Under the pieces are notes generated by a model, which did not search any database, was not told the DNA's origin, and saw only the letters and a program-made list of their open reading frames with translations. This document shows, in pieces, positions 50,574-58,199 of a DNA stretch of 64,000 nt. The first letter of the stretch is position 1, and each line of letters opens with the position of its first letter. Position numbers and translations under genes: made by a program. The stretch spans positions 1 to 64,000 of the IMG/VR virus record IMGVR_UViG_3300042924_004713; one strand, written 5' to 3'. Origin of the DNA: a virus.

Positions 50574-50952
50574 TCTTGATCGTGCTATCGCAGACAAAAG
50601 AGCTCCTTGGACTGAGATAGAACGCACCGAATCTTTGTACACAGTGTTCAGAGATGCATTTGCAGTGACTCCTGGACATTTGTTGTTTGTTCCCGCACAA
50701 GAAACCTGGGAATGTGTTGCGGCCTGCTATCAAGCTGCTTACGAAACTGGAGCAGCCGGTGTGACGCAGGGTCAATGGGACGCTTTTAACATCGGACAAA
50801 ATGTTGGTGAGGCTGCTGGACAAACTGTGATGTATCCACATGTTCACATGATACCACGTAGACAAGGTGATTGTGCTGATCCCACGGGTGGAGTACGTGG
50901 AGTGATTTCCAGTCAACAAAACTACAAACGACCTGGATATATCAAACCATGA
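50563..50952 (+). CDS. HIT-family nucleotide-binding protein
   Basis: 129 residues. The histidine triad appears as MYPHVHMIPRR near residue 92, with the GHLLFVPAQ strand and FNIGQNVGEAAGQT upstream, as in HIT/Hint hydrolases that act on nucleotide phosphoramidates or dinucleotide polyphosphates. The third His of the triad is replaced (HVHMIPR instead of HxHxHV), so activity may be altered. ATGA overlap with the next gene. Confidence 0.78.
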   Translation: MISDLDRAIADKRAPWTEIERTESLYTVFRDAFAVTPGHLLFVPAQETWECVAACYQAAYETGAAGVTQGQWDAFNIGQNVGEAAGQTVMYPHVHMIPRRQGDCADPTGGVRGVISSQQNYKRPGYIKP

Positions 50953-51851
50953 AGAAACTTTTGACTATGTTGTTGCTGTTGACTATGTCAGTTTCAGTCA
51001 ACGCTAAAAAATCTACGTCGCATCACCCAGCAGTTTGGGTCTACAACATTACCAAACAAGAGATAGTTACCGCACGGTTTCACAATGAGACCATGCCCAT
51101 TGCCAGTATAACCAAACTCATGACCGCCATGGTATCCTTGGATTATGATCGCGATCTTGAGAGAAAAATCACAATGTTGCCGGGTGGACGACTGCCCGCA
51201 GGTGAACACAGTCGTCGTGATGTAATGACAGCAATGTTGGTGCGCAGTGATAACATAGCAGCCGAAAGCATAGCCAGGGACTATCCTGGAGGTCGTAAAG
51301 ACTTTATCAAGGCCATGAATCGCAAGGCACAGGAGATTGCCATGGTTGGTGCCAGATTCATGGATCCCACAGGACTGAGTTCTAGCAACGAAGCCACTGC
51401 TGGCAGCGTGGGCAACATGGTGCAGATTGCATCACTGTATCCTTTCATTGTGGAAACCAGTGTGAAAAAGCATGTGCTATTTGAGGTCAATAGAAAACGA
51501 AAGATTAGAACAATTTCTATTGACAATACTAACAAGCCCTTGCTTATGGAGTTTGACCAAATACGTGTGAGCAAAACTGGTTTTACAAATTCAGCTGGTT
51601 GGTGTGTGGGCATGTTAGTAGAAAGCAAAGGTCAGGAGTTTGTGATTGTGATTCTTCACAGTGAAAGCAAACAAAAAAGATATGAGCTAGCGAAATCTAC
51701 CATTTACAATAATTTGGTTGATCATGAAGTTGATAATGTGGTCAATGACTCAGATCCCCAACCAGAACCTGCGCCAGAACCAGAAACCATTGACAAAACA
51801 ATTTATAGATGGTATAATAAGTTTTGGCTGTCAATAACCGGCAAATCCTAA
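50949..51851 (+). CDS. D-alanyl-D-alanine carboxypeptidase (peptidase S11)
   Basis: 300 residues with a signal peptide (MKKLLTMLLLLTMSVSVNA). The three S11 motifs are present: IASITKLMTAM (SxxK with nucleophile Ser), RSDNIAAES (SxN) and RVSKTGFTN (KTG). Cuts the terminal D-Ala from peptidoglycan stem peptides, in the periplasm. It is shorter than E. coli PBP5 and has a Glu/Pro linker and a C-terminal aromatic helix (TIYRWYNKFWLSITG) that could anchor it to the membrane. Unusual in phages; it may remodel the wall or block further infection. Confidence 0.88.
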   Translation: MKKLLTMLLLLTMSVSVNAKKSTSHHPAVWVYNITKQEIVTARFHNETMPIASITKLMTAMVSLDYDRDLERKITMLPGGRLPAGEHSRRDVMTAMLVRSDNIAAESIARDYPGGRKDFIKAMNRKAQEIAMVGARFMDPTGLSSSNEATAGSVGNMVQIASLYPFIVETSVKKHVLFEVNRKRKIRTISIDNTNKPLLMEFDQIRVSKTGFTNSAGWCVGMLVESKGQEFVIVILHSESKQKRYELAKSTIYNNLVDHEVDNVVNDSDPQPEPAPEPETIDKTIYRWYNKFWLSITGKS

Positions 51852-51865
51852 CTGGGAGAAATAAC

Positions 51866-52474
51866 ATGGCTAATTGGAAGGTTTCAACCTACTATAAAAA
51901 GTCCTGCGAAGAACATGAGTACTATTACAAAGATGGTGCTAGTATCATCCGTAAAACAGGTTATCGTTGGAGTAGTTTTTTTATAGAAACAGACGACGAC
52001 AATCCTCCTGAGTTTGAATTTGACTACGTACCAGGGGGCGACGGCAAACTAGACAGCATCAACATGTATGATTGCTGTGTAAACAACATTGTAAATTCAG
52101 AACTTGATTCAATGAGCGATGGCTGTTGGGAAGATATTGAGTTTCCTGAAGACATGGATGAGGAAGAACAAGAACGCTTGCTAGAAGCGTTTGATGAATC
52201 CAGCATCTACGAAGTTCTTGAAGGCGAAGAAGGTTGGAGTCAAAACGATACTGAAGCCTGGGTATGGGGACCAATTCTTATTGAAGACGAACAAGGTAAT
52301 CGTGTGAAAATCATCTGCGCTGACAAACAAGGTCGTGCTGTGGAATTCAAAGAGGATGATGAAGAAGAAATTACCTTTGACGAACTGGCCCAAATCAATC
52401 CCGAAGAACAAGCTGTTCGAGATAGTATGCCTGTATGGCCTTTCCCCACTGGTACTAGCGAGGAATCAAAATGA
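51866..52474 (+). CDS. Acidic protein of unknown function
   Basis: 202 residues, very acidic: about a third Glu/Asp in EDIEFPEDMDEEEQERLLEA and KEDDEEEITFDEL. The N-terminal part is Tyr/Ser-rich. Start at the ATG at 51866 with GGGAGA upstream. Strongly acidic phage proteins can mimic DNA; with the acidic neighbour (52471) that is worth noting but unsupported. Confidence 0.72.
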   Translation: MANWKVSTYYKKSCEEHEYYYKDGASIIRKTGYRWSSFFIETDDDNPPEFEFDYVPGGDGKLDSINMYDCCVNNIVNSELDSMSDGCWEDIEFPEDMDEEEQERLLEAFDESSIYEVLEGEEGWSQNDTEAWVWGPILIEDEQGNRVKIICADKQGRAVEFKEDDEEEITFDELAQINPEEQAVRDSMPVWPFPTGTSEESK

Positions 52475-52788
52475 CTCTAGAAGAAGCAGTTGAACTAATA
52501 GAAAATCTCAACGAAGAAGCACATCAACTGGCATGGGATGCGTGGACCGAAGCAGATGAACTAGGAGACTCCGAAGACGAGGATGACTGGATCGCTGCTG
52601 AAGAAAAACGTGAAGAAGCCAGTGAGGAACAGTCGCAACACTTCAGAGATCTGTATCATGAGTTGTCAGAAGAAGATCAAGCCGGTATTATTAATTGGCT
52701 TCAACAAGACGAAGACTTTAGAGAGCAGTTTTCTTCGTGGTTTGGTGATGATCAATATCAAATTGAGTTTGATTTTTTAGAAGACTAA
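52471..52788 (+). CDS. Acidic helical protein
   Basis: 105 residues, ATGA overlap with the previous gene. Highly acidic helices (TEADELGDSEDEDDWIAAEE) and a C-terminal LQQDEDFREQFSSWFG part. May bind the preceding protein or act as a DNA mimic; no evidence beyond composition. The stop codon lies in a CTAAATA box (52785-52791). Confidence 0.7.
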   Translation: MTLEEAVELIENLNEEAHQLAWDAWTEADELGDSEDEDDWIAAEEKREEASEEQSQHFRDLYHELSEEDQAGIINWLQQDEDFREQFSSWFGDDQYQIEFDFLED

Positions 52789-52799
52789 ATATCAATCAC

Positions 52800-52867
52800 A
52801 GCGGCCTTCCTGGCTCTTCATCCCGCTTTACAAATTCTGCAGGCCTATATTAACTTATAGGAGAATT
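52800..52867 (+). promoter_or_regulatory. Two-stem leader that sequesters the queD ribosome binding site
   Basis: Stem 1 pairs AGCGG (52800-52804) with CCGCT (52823-52827). Stem 2 pairs AATTCT (52833-52838) with AGAATT (52862-52867) and CCTAT (52844-52848) with ATAGG (52857-52861), with a 5-base bulge and an 8-base loop; its 3' side is the AGGAG site before the GTG at 52870. Possible translational control or riboswitch. Confidence 0.5.
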
Positions 52868-52869
52868 AC

Positions 52870-53388
52870 GTGCTTTACCTAAATGAAACACAACCCCCAA
52901 GAACTTACAAATATGTAAGCACCAAAGAGTATCATGATGCTTTTCCCTGTGCGTATCGCCAATGGCGTGCGGATAGTCATTGTAACTTGATTCATGGTTA
53001 CAGTTTTAGCATGAAGTTCTACTTTGGCACAGATCTACTTGATGTGCGCAACTGGGCAGCTGACTATGGCGGCCTTAAAGAGCTTAAAAAGATTCTAGAA
53101 GATCAATTTGATCATACCTTGCTAGTAGCCATGGATGACCCAGAACTAGAAACATTCAAATTACTGCAAGAAAAGAAGTTAGCCAAACTTACTATTCTTC
53201 CTAGACTAGGCTGCGAAGGCCTAGCCGATATGCTGTACAAGTATGTGAATGGCGTGTATATTCCTGATATGTGGGGGCCTGGAGAGTCTGAAAGACTTTG
53301 GTGCTTCCGTGTGGAAGTACGCGAAACACAAAGCAACATGGCGTTCCGTGAGGGTCACCGTGAATGGGATGAAGATCTGTTTGCGTAA
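52870..53388 (+). CDS. queD: QueD-type 6-carboxytetrahydropterin synthase (divergent phage form)
   Basis: 172 residues from a GTG with AGGAG upstream. T-fold enzyme that turns dihydroneopterin triphosphate into 6-carboxytetrahydropterin, step 2 to 7-deazaguanine. Seen: FPCAYRQWRADSHCNLIHGY, WAADYGGLKELKKILEDQ, DHTLLVAMDDPE, GCEGLADMLYKYV. The catalytic Cys and one zinc His are in place, but two other zinc His of the bacterial enzyme (AxH and HGH) read as Tyr here (CAYR, HGYS). SHC may give a substitute ligand. A phage subfamily is the simplest view. Confidence 0.82.
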   Translation: MLYLNETQPPRTYKYVSTKEYHDAFPCAYRQWRADSHCNLIHGYSFSMKFYFGTDLLDVRNWAADYGGLKELKKILEDQFDHTLLVAMDDPELETFKLLQEKKLAKLTILPRLGCEGLADMLYKYVNGVYIPDMWGPGESERLWCFRVEVRETQSNMAFREGHREWDEDLFA

Positions 53389-53539
53389 TTTTTGGAGACT
53401 ATGGGCCAAAGCCCTAGGAGAAAAAGCCACTCAATCTGATTCTGAATCTGACAAAGTGGCTTTGATTCGCTCTGGTATTGTACTGATCTACATTGTCACA
53501 AATTTTTTTATCATAGCAGGTATTATTAGGCACTGGTAG
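53369..53539 (+). CDS. Small membrane protein
   Basis: 56 residues. A basic/aromatic start (LRNFWRLWAKALGEKA) and a C-terminal hydrophobic helix (VLIYIVTNFFIIAGIIRHW). Start uncertain: ATG at 53369 or TTG at 53381, both inside the queD 3' end. Looks like a small conserved T4-like phage protein, role unknown. Confidence 0.65.
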   Translation: MKICLRNFWRLWAKALGEKATQSDSESDKVALIRSGIVLIYIVTNFFIIAGIIRHW

Positions 53540-53557
53540 TGTGCTAGGAGTAAACAT

Positions 53558-53773
53558 ATGAGTCAACGTATTCAAGAACTTGCCGATCAAGCCAAAGAGT
53601 CAGTGCCAAAAAATATACTGGCTCCTGATCTATGGATAAAAGAATACAATCGAATATTTGCGGAATTGATCATCAAAGAATGTGCTGGTCAGTTTAATCT
53701 TGTGTATACTGACGAGCAGTATCAACGTAGAATAGACAAAACTATACTCAAACATTTTGGCTTGTACGCATGA
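53558..53773 (+). CDS. Small conserved T4-like phage protein
   Basis: 71 residues, helical: RIFAELIIKECAGQFNLVY, then RRIDKTILKHFGL. The FAELIIKECA ... ILKHFG pattern recurs in the protein at 54247 (FAEYIVEECAQCCG ... IRKRFGL), so the two are paralogues. Ribosome binding site TAGGAG. Function unknown. Confidence 0.75.
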   Translation: MSQRIQELADQAKESVPKNILAPDLWIKEYNRIFAELIIKECAGQFNLVYTDEQYQRRIDKTILKHFGLYA

Positions 53774-54009
53774 GATACTGGACCATATGTTATCCTGATC
53801 GTCATCCCACACAAGACTTTGATATTGATCGCTGGGAGACTCTGTCAGATCAGGAGATACTGGATTCCTATTGGGATTATTGGTCAGGTAAAATGCTTGA
53901 AAAAGGTCCTAATGATTCTTGCACCTATGAGAACTGCATTACTGATTGGTGTATTGTACACTGGGCAGCTCGCAATCGTTGGCGTGAAATCAAGGAGTAC
54001 TATGAATGA
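53770..54009 (+). CDS. Small protein of unknown function
   Basis: 79 residues, ATGA overlap. Trp-rich, with RWETLSDQEILDSYWDYW and three Cys (SCTYENCITDWC). No motif for metal binding is certain. Overlaps the next gene by 4 bases. Confidence 0.7.
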   Translation: MRYWTICYPDRHPTQDFDIDRWETLSDQEILDSYWDYWSGKMLEKGPNDSCTYENCITDWCIVHWAARNRWREIKEYYE

Positions 54010-54263
54010 AACCCTTGATCTATAAGTTTCATCATTGGGCCAAGATTTGGGAACGAATCAAACAAGATAATCCTCCCAGTGTATATCTCATACGCAGCAA
54101 CATGCGGAAGACGCTGGGATTCACAGTGCGTGAGCATTTACACTTTGACAGAGAAAGTCATAGCTATCGGCCTGAGGTACATCTAGATTTTTATGGTGAA
54201 AAGTACCTTAGTCATTTTTTACTCAAGTACGGAAATATCAAACATCATGACGAGACCAAGTGA
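54006..54263 (+). CDS. Small protein of unknown function
   Basis: 85 residues; HHWAKIWERIKQDNPPSVYL at the start, then MRKTLGFTVREHLHF and beta strands. Unknown function; coupled to the previous gene and overlapping the next by 17 bases. Confidence 0.68.
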   Translation: MKPLIYKFHHWAKIWERIKQDNPPSVYLIRSNMRKTLGFTVREHLHFDRESHSYRPEVHLDFYGEKYLSHFLLKYGNIKHHDETK

Positions 54264-54579
54264 TTTCCCTGACTTTGATCGAGCCTACAAGTCGGTGCTG
54301 TTACCAGACAATCCTGACAGGTTTGACCATATAGCGGCACAGGCTAATTTTAATATCTATCACAACGATCTTTGGCGCGGCACAGCGCGACGATTCGCTG
54401 AGTACATCGTGGAAGAGTGTGCGCAGTGCTGTGGAAGCCAGGCAGACAAAAAGGCCATACGAAAAAGATTTGGTTTGCCTATTGAAGATCCAGTGAAATA
54501 TCCGGGACCGGATCCCTTGGGCAGTGTACAATCTCAATATGCCCGAGAGTATAATCTTCCAAAAACAGATGAAACCTAG
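54247..54579 (+). CDS. Conserved T4-like phage protein (paralogue of 53558)
   Basis: 110 residues. The core FAEYIVEECAQCCGSQADKK then AIRKRFGLP matches the gene at 53558 in order and spacing. The C-terminus (DPVKYPGPDPLGS) is Pro-rich. Start at the ATG at 54247. Overlaps the Rieske oxygenase gene by 11 bases. Confidence 0.72.
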   Translation: MTRPSDFPDFDRAYKSVLLPDNPDRFDHIAAQANFNIYHNDLWRGTARRFAEYIVEECAQCCGSQADKKAIRKRFGLPIEDPVKYPGPDPLGSVQSQYAREYNLPKTDET

Positions 54580-55684
54580 CCATTTTTATTTTGACAATCG
54601 CATTCTAGAAAAAGAACAACTGCTGTTCAATCATGCTCGTTATGTGGGACATGAACTGTTGGTTCCTGGCCTGGGTAACTATGCTGTGATCCCACAGGAA
54701 GGCGATGGTAGAATGTTGATCAACAACAGTGATGGCGTGCAACTCATGAGCAATGTGTGCAGACATCGACAAGCAACTATCTTGCAGGGATCAGGACATC
54801 ATGCACAAATTGTTTGCCCACTGCATGGTTGGACCTATGACAATCACGGCAAGCTCATTGGTGCGCCTTTTTTTGATCCATGCCCAGATCGACATTTACA
54901 AAAGTTTACCACTCAATCCTGGCATGGATTGATATTTGAACAAGGTCATTTTGATCTGGTAAAAGCACTAGATCAAATCACTCACAAGTCTTATTTTAAC
55001 TTTAACAACTATGCGTTTCACAGCCGCCAGCAGCATTGGTGCAACTATAATTGGAAGACCTTTGTTGAAGTATACTTAGAAGACTATCATGTGGATGCAT
55101 TTCATCCAGGACTAGGTAACTTTGTAGATTGCAAACAGCTTACTTGGCAATTCAATGATCACTACAGTGTGCAGAGTGTGGGGATCAAACAGCGTTTACA
55201 GACTCCGGGCACACCTGTGTATCGTACCTGGCACAAAGCAGTAACTGACAGATGCCGTCCAAATCTACCAGACTATGGAGCCATTTGGTTGTTGATATAT
55301 CCCAACGTCATGGTAGAGTGGTATCCAGAGGTCTTGGTAATCAGCAGTGTATGGCCAGAGTCACCACAACGAACTTTGAACATAGTGGACTTTTACTATC
55401 CCGAAGAAATCGCACACTTTGAAGCAGATTTCGTAGAAGCACATCAAGCTGCCTACATGGAGACCTGCTACGAAGATGATGAAATAGCTGAACGCATGGA
55501 TCGCGGTCGTAGGCATCTTGACAGTCGAGGAGCCAATGACACAGGTCCTGTACAAGATCCTATGGAAACAGGACTAAAGAAATTTCATGATTACTACGAC
55601 CAATGGATTTTTACAGAACAACATAGAGCGTATGTCGCGCCGCGCATTGAAGATCCAGGCAGCGAAGGCGGAACATTGGATTGA
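54569..55684 (+). CDS. Rieske non-heme iron oxygenase, alpha-subunit type
   Basis: 371 residues, the size of a ring-hydroxylating or demethylating oxygenase. The Rieske 2Fe-2S site is complete: MSNVCRHRQATI (Cys 64, His 66) and IVCPLHGWTYD (Cys 83, His 86). The mononuclear iron site shows EVYLEDYHVDAFHPGLG with His 174 and His 179. These enzymes need a reductase, which is not in the window, so host ferredoxin is the probable donor. Substrate unknown: choline- or carnitine-type, aromatic or sterol-type substrates occur in the family. The gene looks intact and in operon with phage genes. Confidence 0.92.
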   Translation: MKPSHFYFDNRILEKEQLLFNHARYVGHELLVPGLGNYAVIPQEGDGRMLINNSDGVQLMSNVCRHRQATILQGSGHHAQIVCPLHGWTYDNHGKLIGAPFFDPCPDRHLQKFTTQSWHGLIFEQGHFDLVKALDQITHKSYFNFNNYAFHSRQQHWCNYNWKTFVEVYLEDYHVDAFHPGLGNFVDCKQLTWQFNDHYSVQSVGIKQRLQTPGTPVYRTWHKAVTDRCRPNLPDYGAIWLLIYPNVMVEWYPEVLVISSVWPESPQRTLNIVDFYYPEEIAHFEADFVEAHQAAYMETCYEDDEIAERMDRGRRHLDSRGANDTGPVQDPMETGLKKFHDYYDQWIFTEQHRAYVAPRIEDPGSEGGTLD

Positions 55685-55976
55685 TCAGATCATGCCCATA
55701 GCTCGAATACCCAACTCATTGCTGCAAGAAGTAGGACAATGGAGTTTGATACGCTCGGAGATCAACAAAACCATTGCAGAGCAAAACAATCACGCTAATT
55801 ATCAGCAGCAGCAACGTATTGATCAACTGCATGAGGCACGTAGAATTCTACGTAACTACCACTATCAGAAAGACACTGAATGGATACGCAATTACGAATT
55901 CTATGAGTCGATCAAAGAACAACGCCTACTAGCAAGACACACCGTGAGAGGTATTTTTGTCGATCGTTACGTTTAA
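55632..55976 (+). CDS. Helical protein of unknown function
   Basis: 114 residues, starting inside the 3' end of the oxygenase gene at the ATG at 55632 (an upstream ATG at 55587 is possible). Long helices with many Gln, Arg and Glu (RIDQLHEARRILRNYHYQK). Could be a small partner of the oxygenase or an unrelated coiled coil. Function unknown. Confidence 0.6.
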   Translation: MSRRALKIQAAKAEHWIDQIMPIARIPNSLLQEVGQWSLIRSEINKTIAEQNNHANYQQQQRIDQLHEARRILRNYHYQKDTEWIRNYEFYESIKEQRLLARHTVRGIFVDRYV

Positions 55977-55996
55977 ATTACAAGCAAGGAAACAGA

Positions 55997-56833
55997 ATGG
56001 AAAATTCCAAAAATCACAAATTTGATATAGCAGTGTTGCTGCCTACTAGAGGTCGTACCACTGCACTGATGCGCAGCATCATGAGTCTAGTTAATAGAAC
56101 AAGAAATCTTGATCGTATTCAATTCTTTATTGGGCTTGATGAAGATGACACAGTGGGTATAAACTATTGGCAGACCGAAGTAGAACCATTGCTGCGTCAA
56201 CGCTCTGCTAACTTTACTGCCATGGTATTTGAGCCTTTGGGATATATCAGACTCAACGAATATGTAACCGAACTAGCCAAACATTCGGATAGCAAGTGGT
56301 TGATGTTCTGGAATGACGATGCAATCATGGAGAGTCAGAACTGGGACGAGGAAATAATGAAATATCAAGGACAGTTCAAGGTGCTAGCAGTACACACGCA
56401 TCGTGAACATCCTTATAGCATTTTCCCCATAGTGCCAAGAGATTGGCTGGATCTTTTTGGTTACATGAGTCCACATCAACTCAGCGATGCTTGGATCAGT
56501 CAGATAGGATATTTGGTTGATATCTGGGAACGCATACCAGTTTGGGTCACACATGATCGTTTTGACCTCACCGGCAACAACAACGATGACACGTACAATA
56601 ATCGTCCTCAATTAGAAAATCAACCTGACAATCCAGAAGATTTTCACAGCAACAAATGGCACACTCGCAGAGTCAATGATGCTGAACGTTTGAGTCAACT
56701 GTTGGCTTCTAGAGGCATTGATCAAACTTGGTGGGAAAATTGCAAATCAGGCAAACAAGATCCCTGGGTCAAACTCAGTGCTAACGACATAAACAAACAA
56801 ATGACACAAACGAGAACAGTTAATGGCCAATAA
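55997..56833 (+). CDS. Glycosyltransferase family 2-like protein
   Basis: 278 residues. Typical GT-A start: DIAVLLPTRGRTTALMRSI, then RIQFFIGLDEDDTVG (the first DxD region) and KWLMFWNDDAIMESQNWD with the metal-binding acidic pair. The C-terminal NNNDDTYNNRPQ part fits the acceptor side. Donor sugar and acceptor are unknown. It lies between the oxygenase block and a methyltransferase, suggesting modification of a sugar or surface polymer. Confidence 0.8.
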   Translation: MENSKNHKFDIAVLLPTRGRTTALMRSIMSLVNRTRNLDRIQFFIGLDEDDTVGINYWQTEVEPLLRQRSANFTAMVFEPLGYIRLNEYVTELAKHSDSKWLMFWNDDAIMESQNWDEEIMKYQGQFKVLAVHTHREHPYSIFPIVPRDWLDLFGYMSPHQLSDAWISQIGYLVDIWERIPVWVTHDRFDLTGNNNDDTYNNRPQLENQPDNPEDFHSNKWHTRRVNDAERLSQLLASRGIDQTWWENCKSGKQDPWVKLSANDINKQMTQTRTVNGQ

Positions 56834-57605
56834 CAGTGAACTGGTAGAAAAAATTCAAGCCTATTGGGACAGGCAACCCTGTAACATTAGGCATAGTCAA
56901 AAACCTCTAGGCAGCGTAGAATACTTTGAAGAAGTCACAGCTCGTCGCTATAGAGTTGAGCCTCATATCTTGGACTTTGCGCAGTTTCATCGCTGGCAGG
57001 GCAAGAGAGTATTAGAAATTGGCTGTGGTATTGGCACTGATGCCGAGCAGTTTGTGCGTCATGGTGCAGAATATGTGGGCATTGACATATCAGATGCCAG
57101 TCTACAAATCTGTCGTGAAAGATTCAAGGTCATGGATCTTCATGGAGAATTCCACAATGTAAACCTATTGGATCCAGATCACATGGATCTTGGTCAGTTT
57201 GATCTTGTGTACAGTTATGGAGTCATACATCATAGTCCAGACATTGATCATCACATCACTGAGATACACAAGCTTTTGCGACCAAACGGTGAGTTTAGAT
57301 TCATGGTCTATGCCAAGAATTCATGGAAATATGCCATGATTCAAAAAGGACTTGATCAGTTTGAAGCACAAGCAGAATGTCCTTATGCTGAGGCCTTTAC
57401 TAGAGATGAAATTGAGGACATGTTAGATGGAATTTTTGACATCGAACGTATTAGACAAGCGCACTGTTTCATGTATAATGTAGCTGCATATCGCGAAGGT
57501 AGATATGAACTTGAACCCTGGTTTGCAGCAATGAGTGACACTATGCGTGATGCTGTGAGAGAATATCTGGGTTGGCATCTTTTGGTCAAGGCACGTAAAA
57601 AATGA
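56823..57605 (+). CDS. SAM-dependent methyltransferase (UbiE/Coq5-like type)
   Basis: 260 residues. Clear motif I RVLEIGCGIGTDAEQF, acidic residue in YVGIDISDASL, motif post-I FDLVYSYGVIHHSPD and LLRPNGEFRFMVYA. This is a small-molecule type class I methyltransferase. Substrate unknown; may work with the GT2-like or Rieske protein next to it. Overlaps the previous gene by 11 bases and the next by 4. Confidence 0.88.
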   Translation: MANNSELVEKIQAYWDRQPCNIRHSQKPLGSVEYFEEVTARRYRVEPHILDFAQFHRWQGKRVLEIGCGIGTDAEQFVRHGAEYVGIDISDASLQICRERFKVMDLHGEFHNVNLLDPDHMDLGQFDLVYSYGVIHHSPDIDHHITEIHKLLRPNGEFRFMVYAKNSWKYAMIQKGLDQFEAQAECPYAEAFTRDEIEDMLDGIFDIERIRQAHCFMYNVAAYREGRYELEPWFAAMSDTMRDAVREYLGWHLLVKARKK

Positions 57606-58168
57606 AAAAAATTCATATTTCTGACAAAGAAGTACGAGGCATGGTATTGGATATCCTGCGTCAAATGACTCAAGATCGTTGGCTTCCGGACTATGTGGTT
57701 GGACTCACTCGTGGTGGACTTGTACCTGCTAACATGATAAGCCAGTACTTGAAAGTGCCCATGGAGACTCTCAAGGTCAGCCTGCGTGACCAAAATTCTG
57801 AACCCGAAAGTAATCTGTGGATGGCCGAGGATGCATTTGGTTACATACCTCAAGAACAGCGAGGTGCGTCAGGAACAGTGACTGATCCTGCACTGCGCAA
57901 AAAAATCTTGATTGTGGACGATATCAACGACAGCGGCGCTACATTCAACTGGATTACCAAAGATTGGCCATCTGGCTGTATGCCAAATGAAACACATGTT
58001 TGGCGAGCTATTTGGAATCATTCGGTGAGATTTGCTGTGTTGGTAGACAACGCCAGCAGCAAGTCTGAGGTTTCTATGAACTATAGTGCTCGTACAATCA
58101 ACAAGTTCGAAGATCCTAGTTGGATTGTTTTTCCCTGGGAGCAATGGTGGCATCCAACAAAAATTTGA
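57602..58168 (+). CDS. Phosphoribosyltransferase
   Basis: 188 residues, type I PRTase fold. YVVGLTRGGLVPANMIS supplies the first conserved loop, and KKILIVDDINDSGATFNWI is the PRPP-binding signature. Purine or xanthine-guanine salvage is the common role; the neighbouring queE suggests guanine-like base handling, but this is inference. ATGA overlap with the methyltransferase gene; the 3' end holds the -35 box of the queE promoter. Confidence 0.88.
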   Translation: MKKIHISDKEVRGMVLDILRQMTQDRWLPDYVVGLTRGGLVPANMISQYLKVPMETLKVSLRDQNSEPESNLWMAEDAFGYIPQEQRGASGTVTDPALRKKILIVDDINDSGATFNWITKDWPSGCMPNETHVWRAIWNHSVRFAVLVDNASSKSEVSMNYSARTINKFEDPSWIVFPWEQWWHPTKI

Positions 58169-58193
58169 CACAACACACTAACTCAAGTATAAT
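58165..58193 (+). promoter_or_regulatory. Consensus sigma70 promoter for queE, leaderless
   Basis: TTGACA, 17-base spacer, TATAAT, a perfect consensus. The ATG at 58200 begins 7 bases after the -10 box, so the predicted +1 is the start codon. No ribosome binding site is seen. Confidence 0.8.
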
Positions 58194-58199
58194 CTACAC

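Noticed and set aside
50823-50870. Standard HIT triad
   Set aside because: The motif reads HVHMIP and lacks the third His, so I call a HIT-family protein and do not claim normal hydrolase activity.
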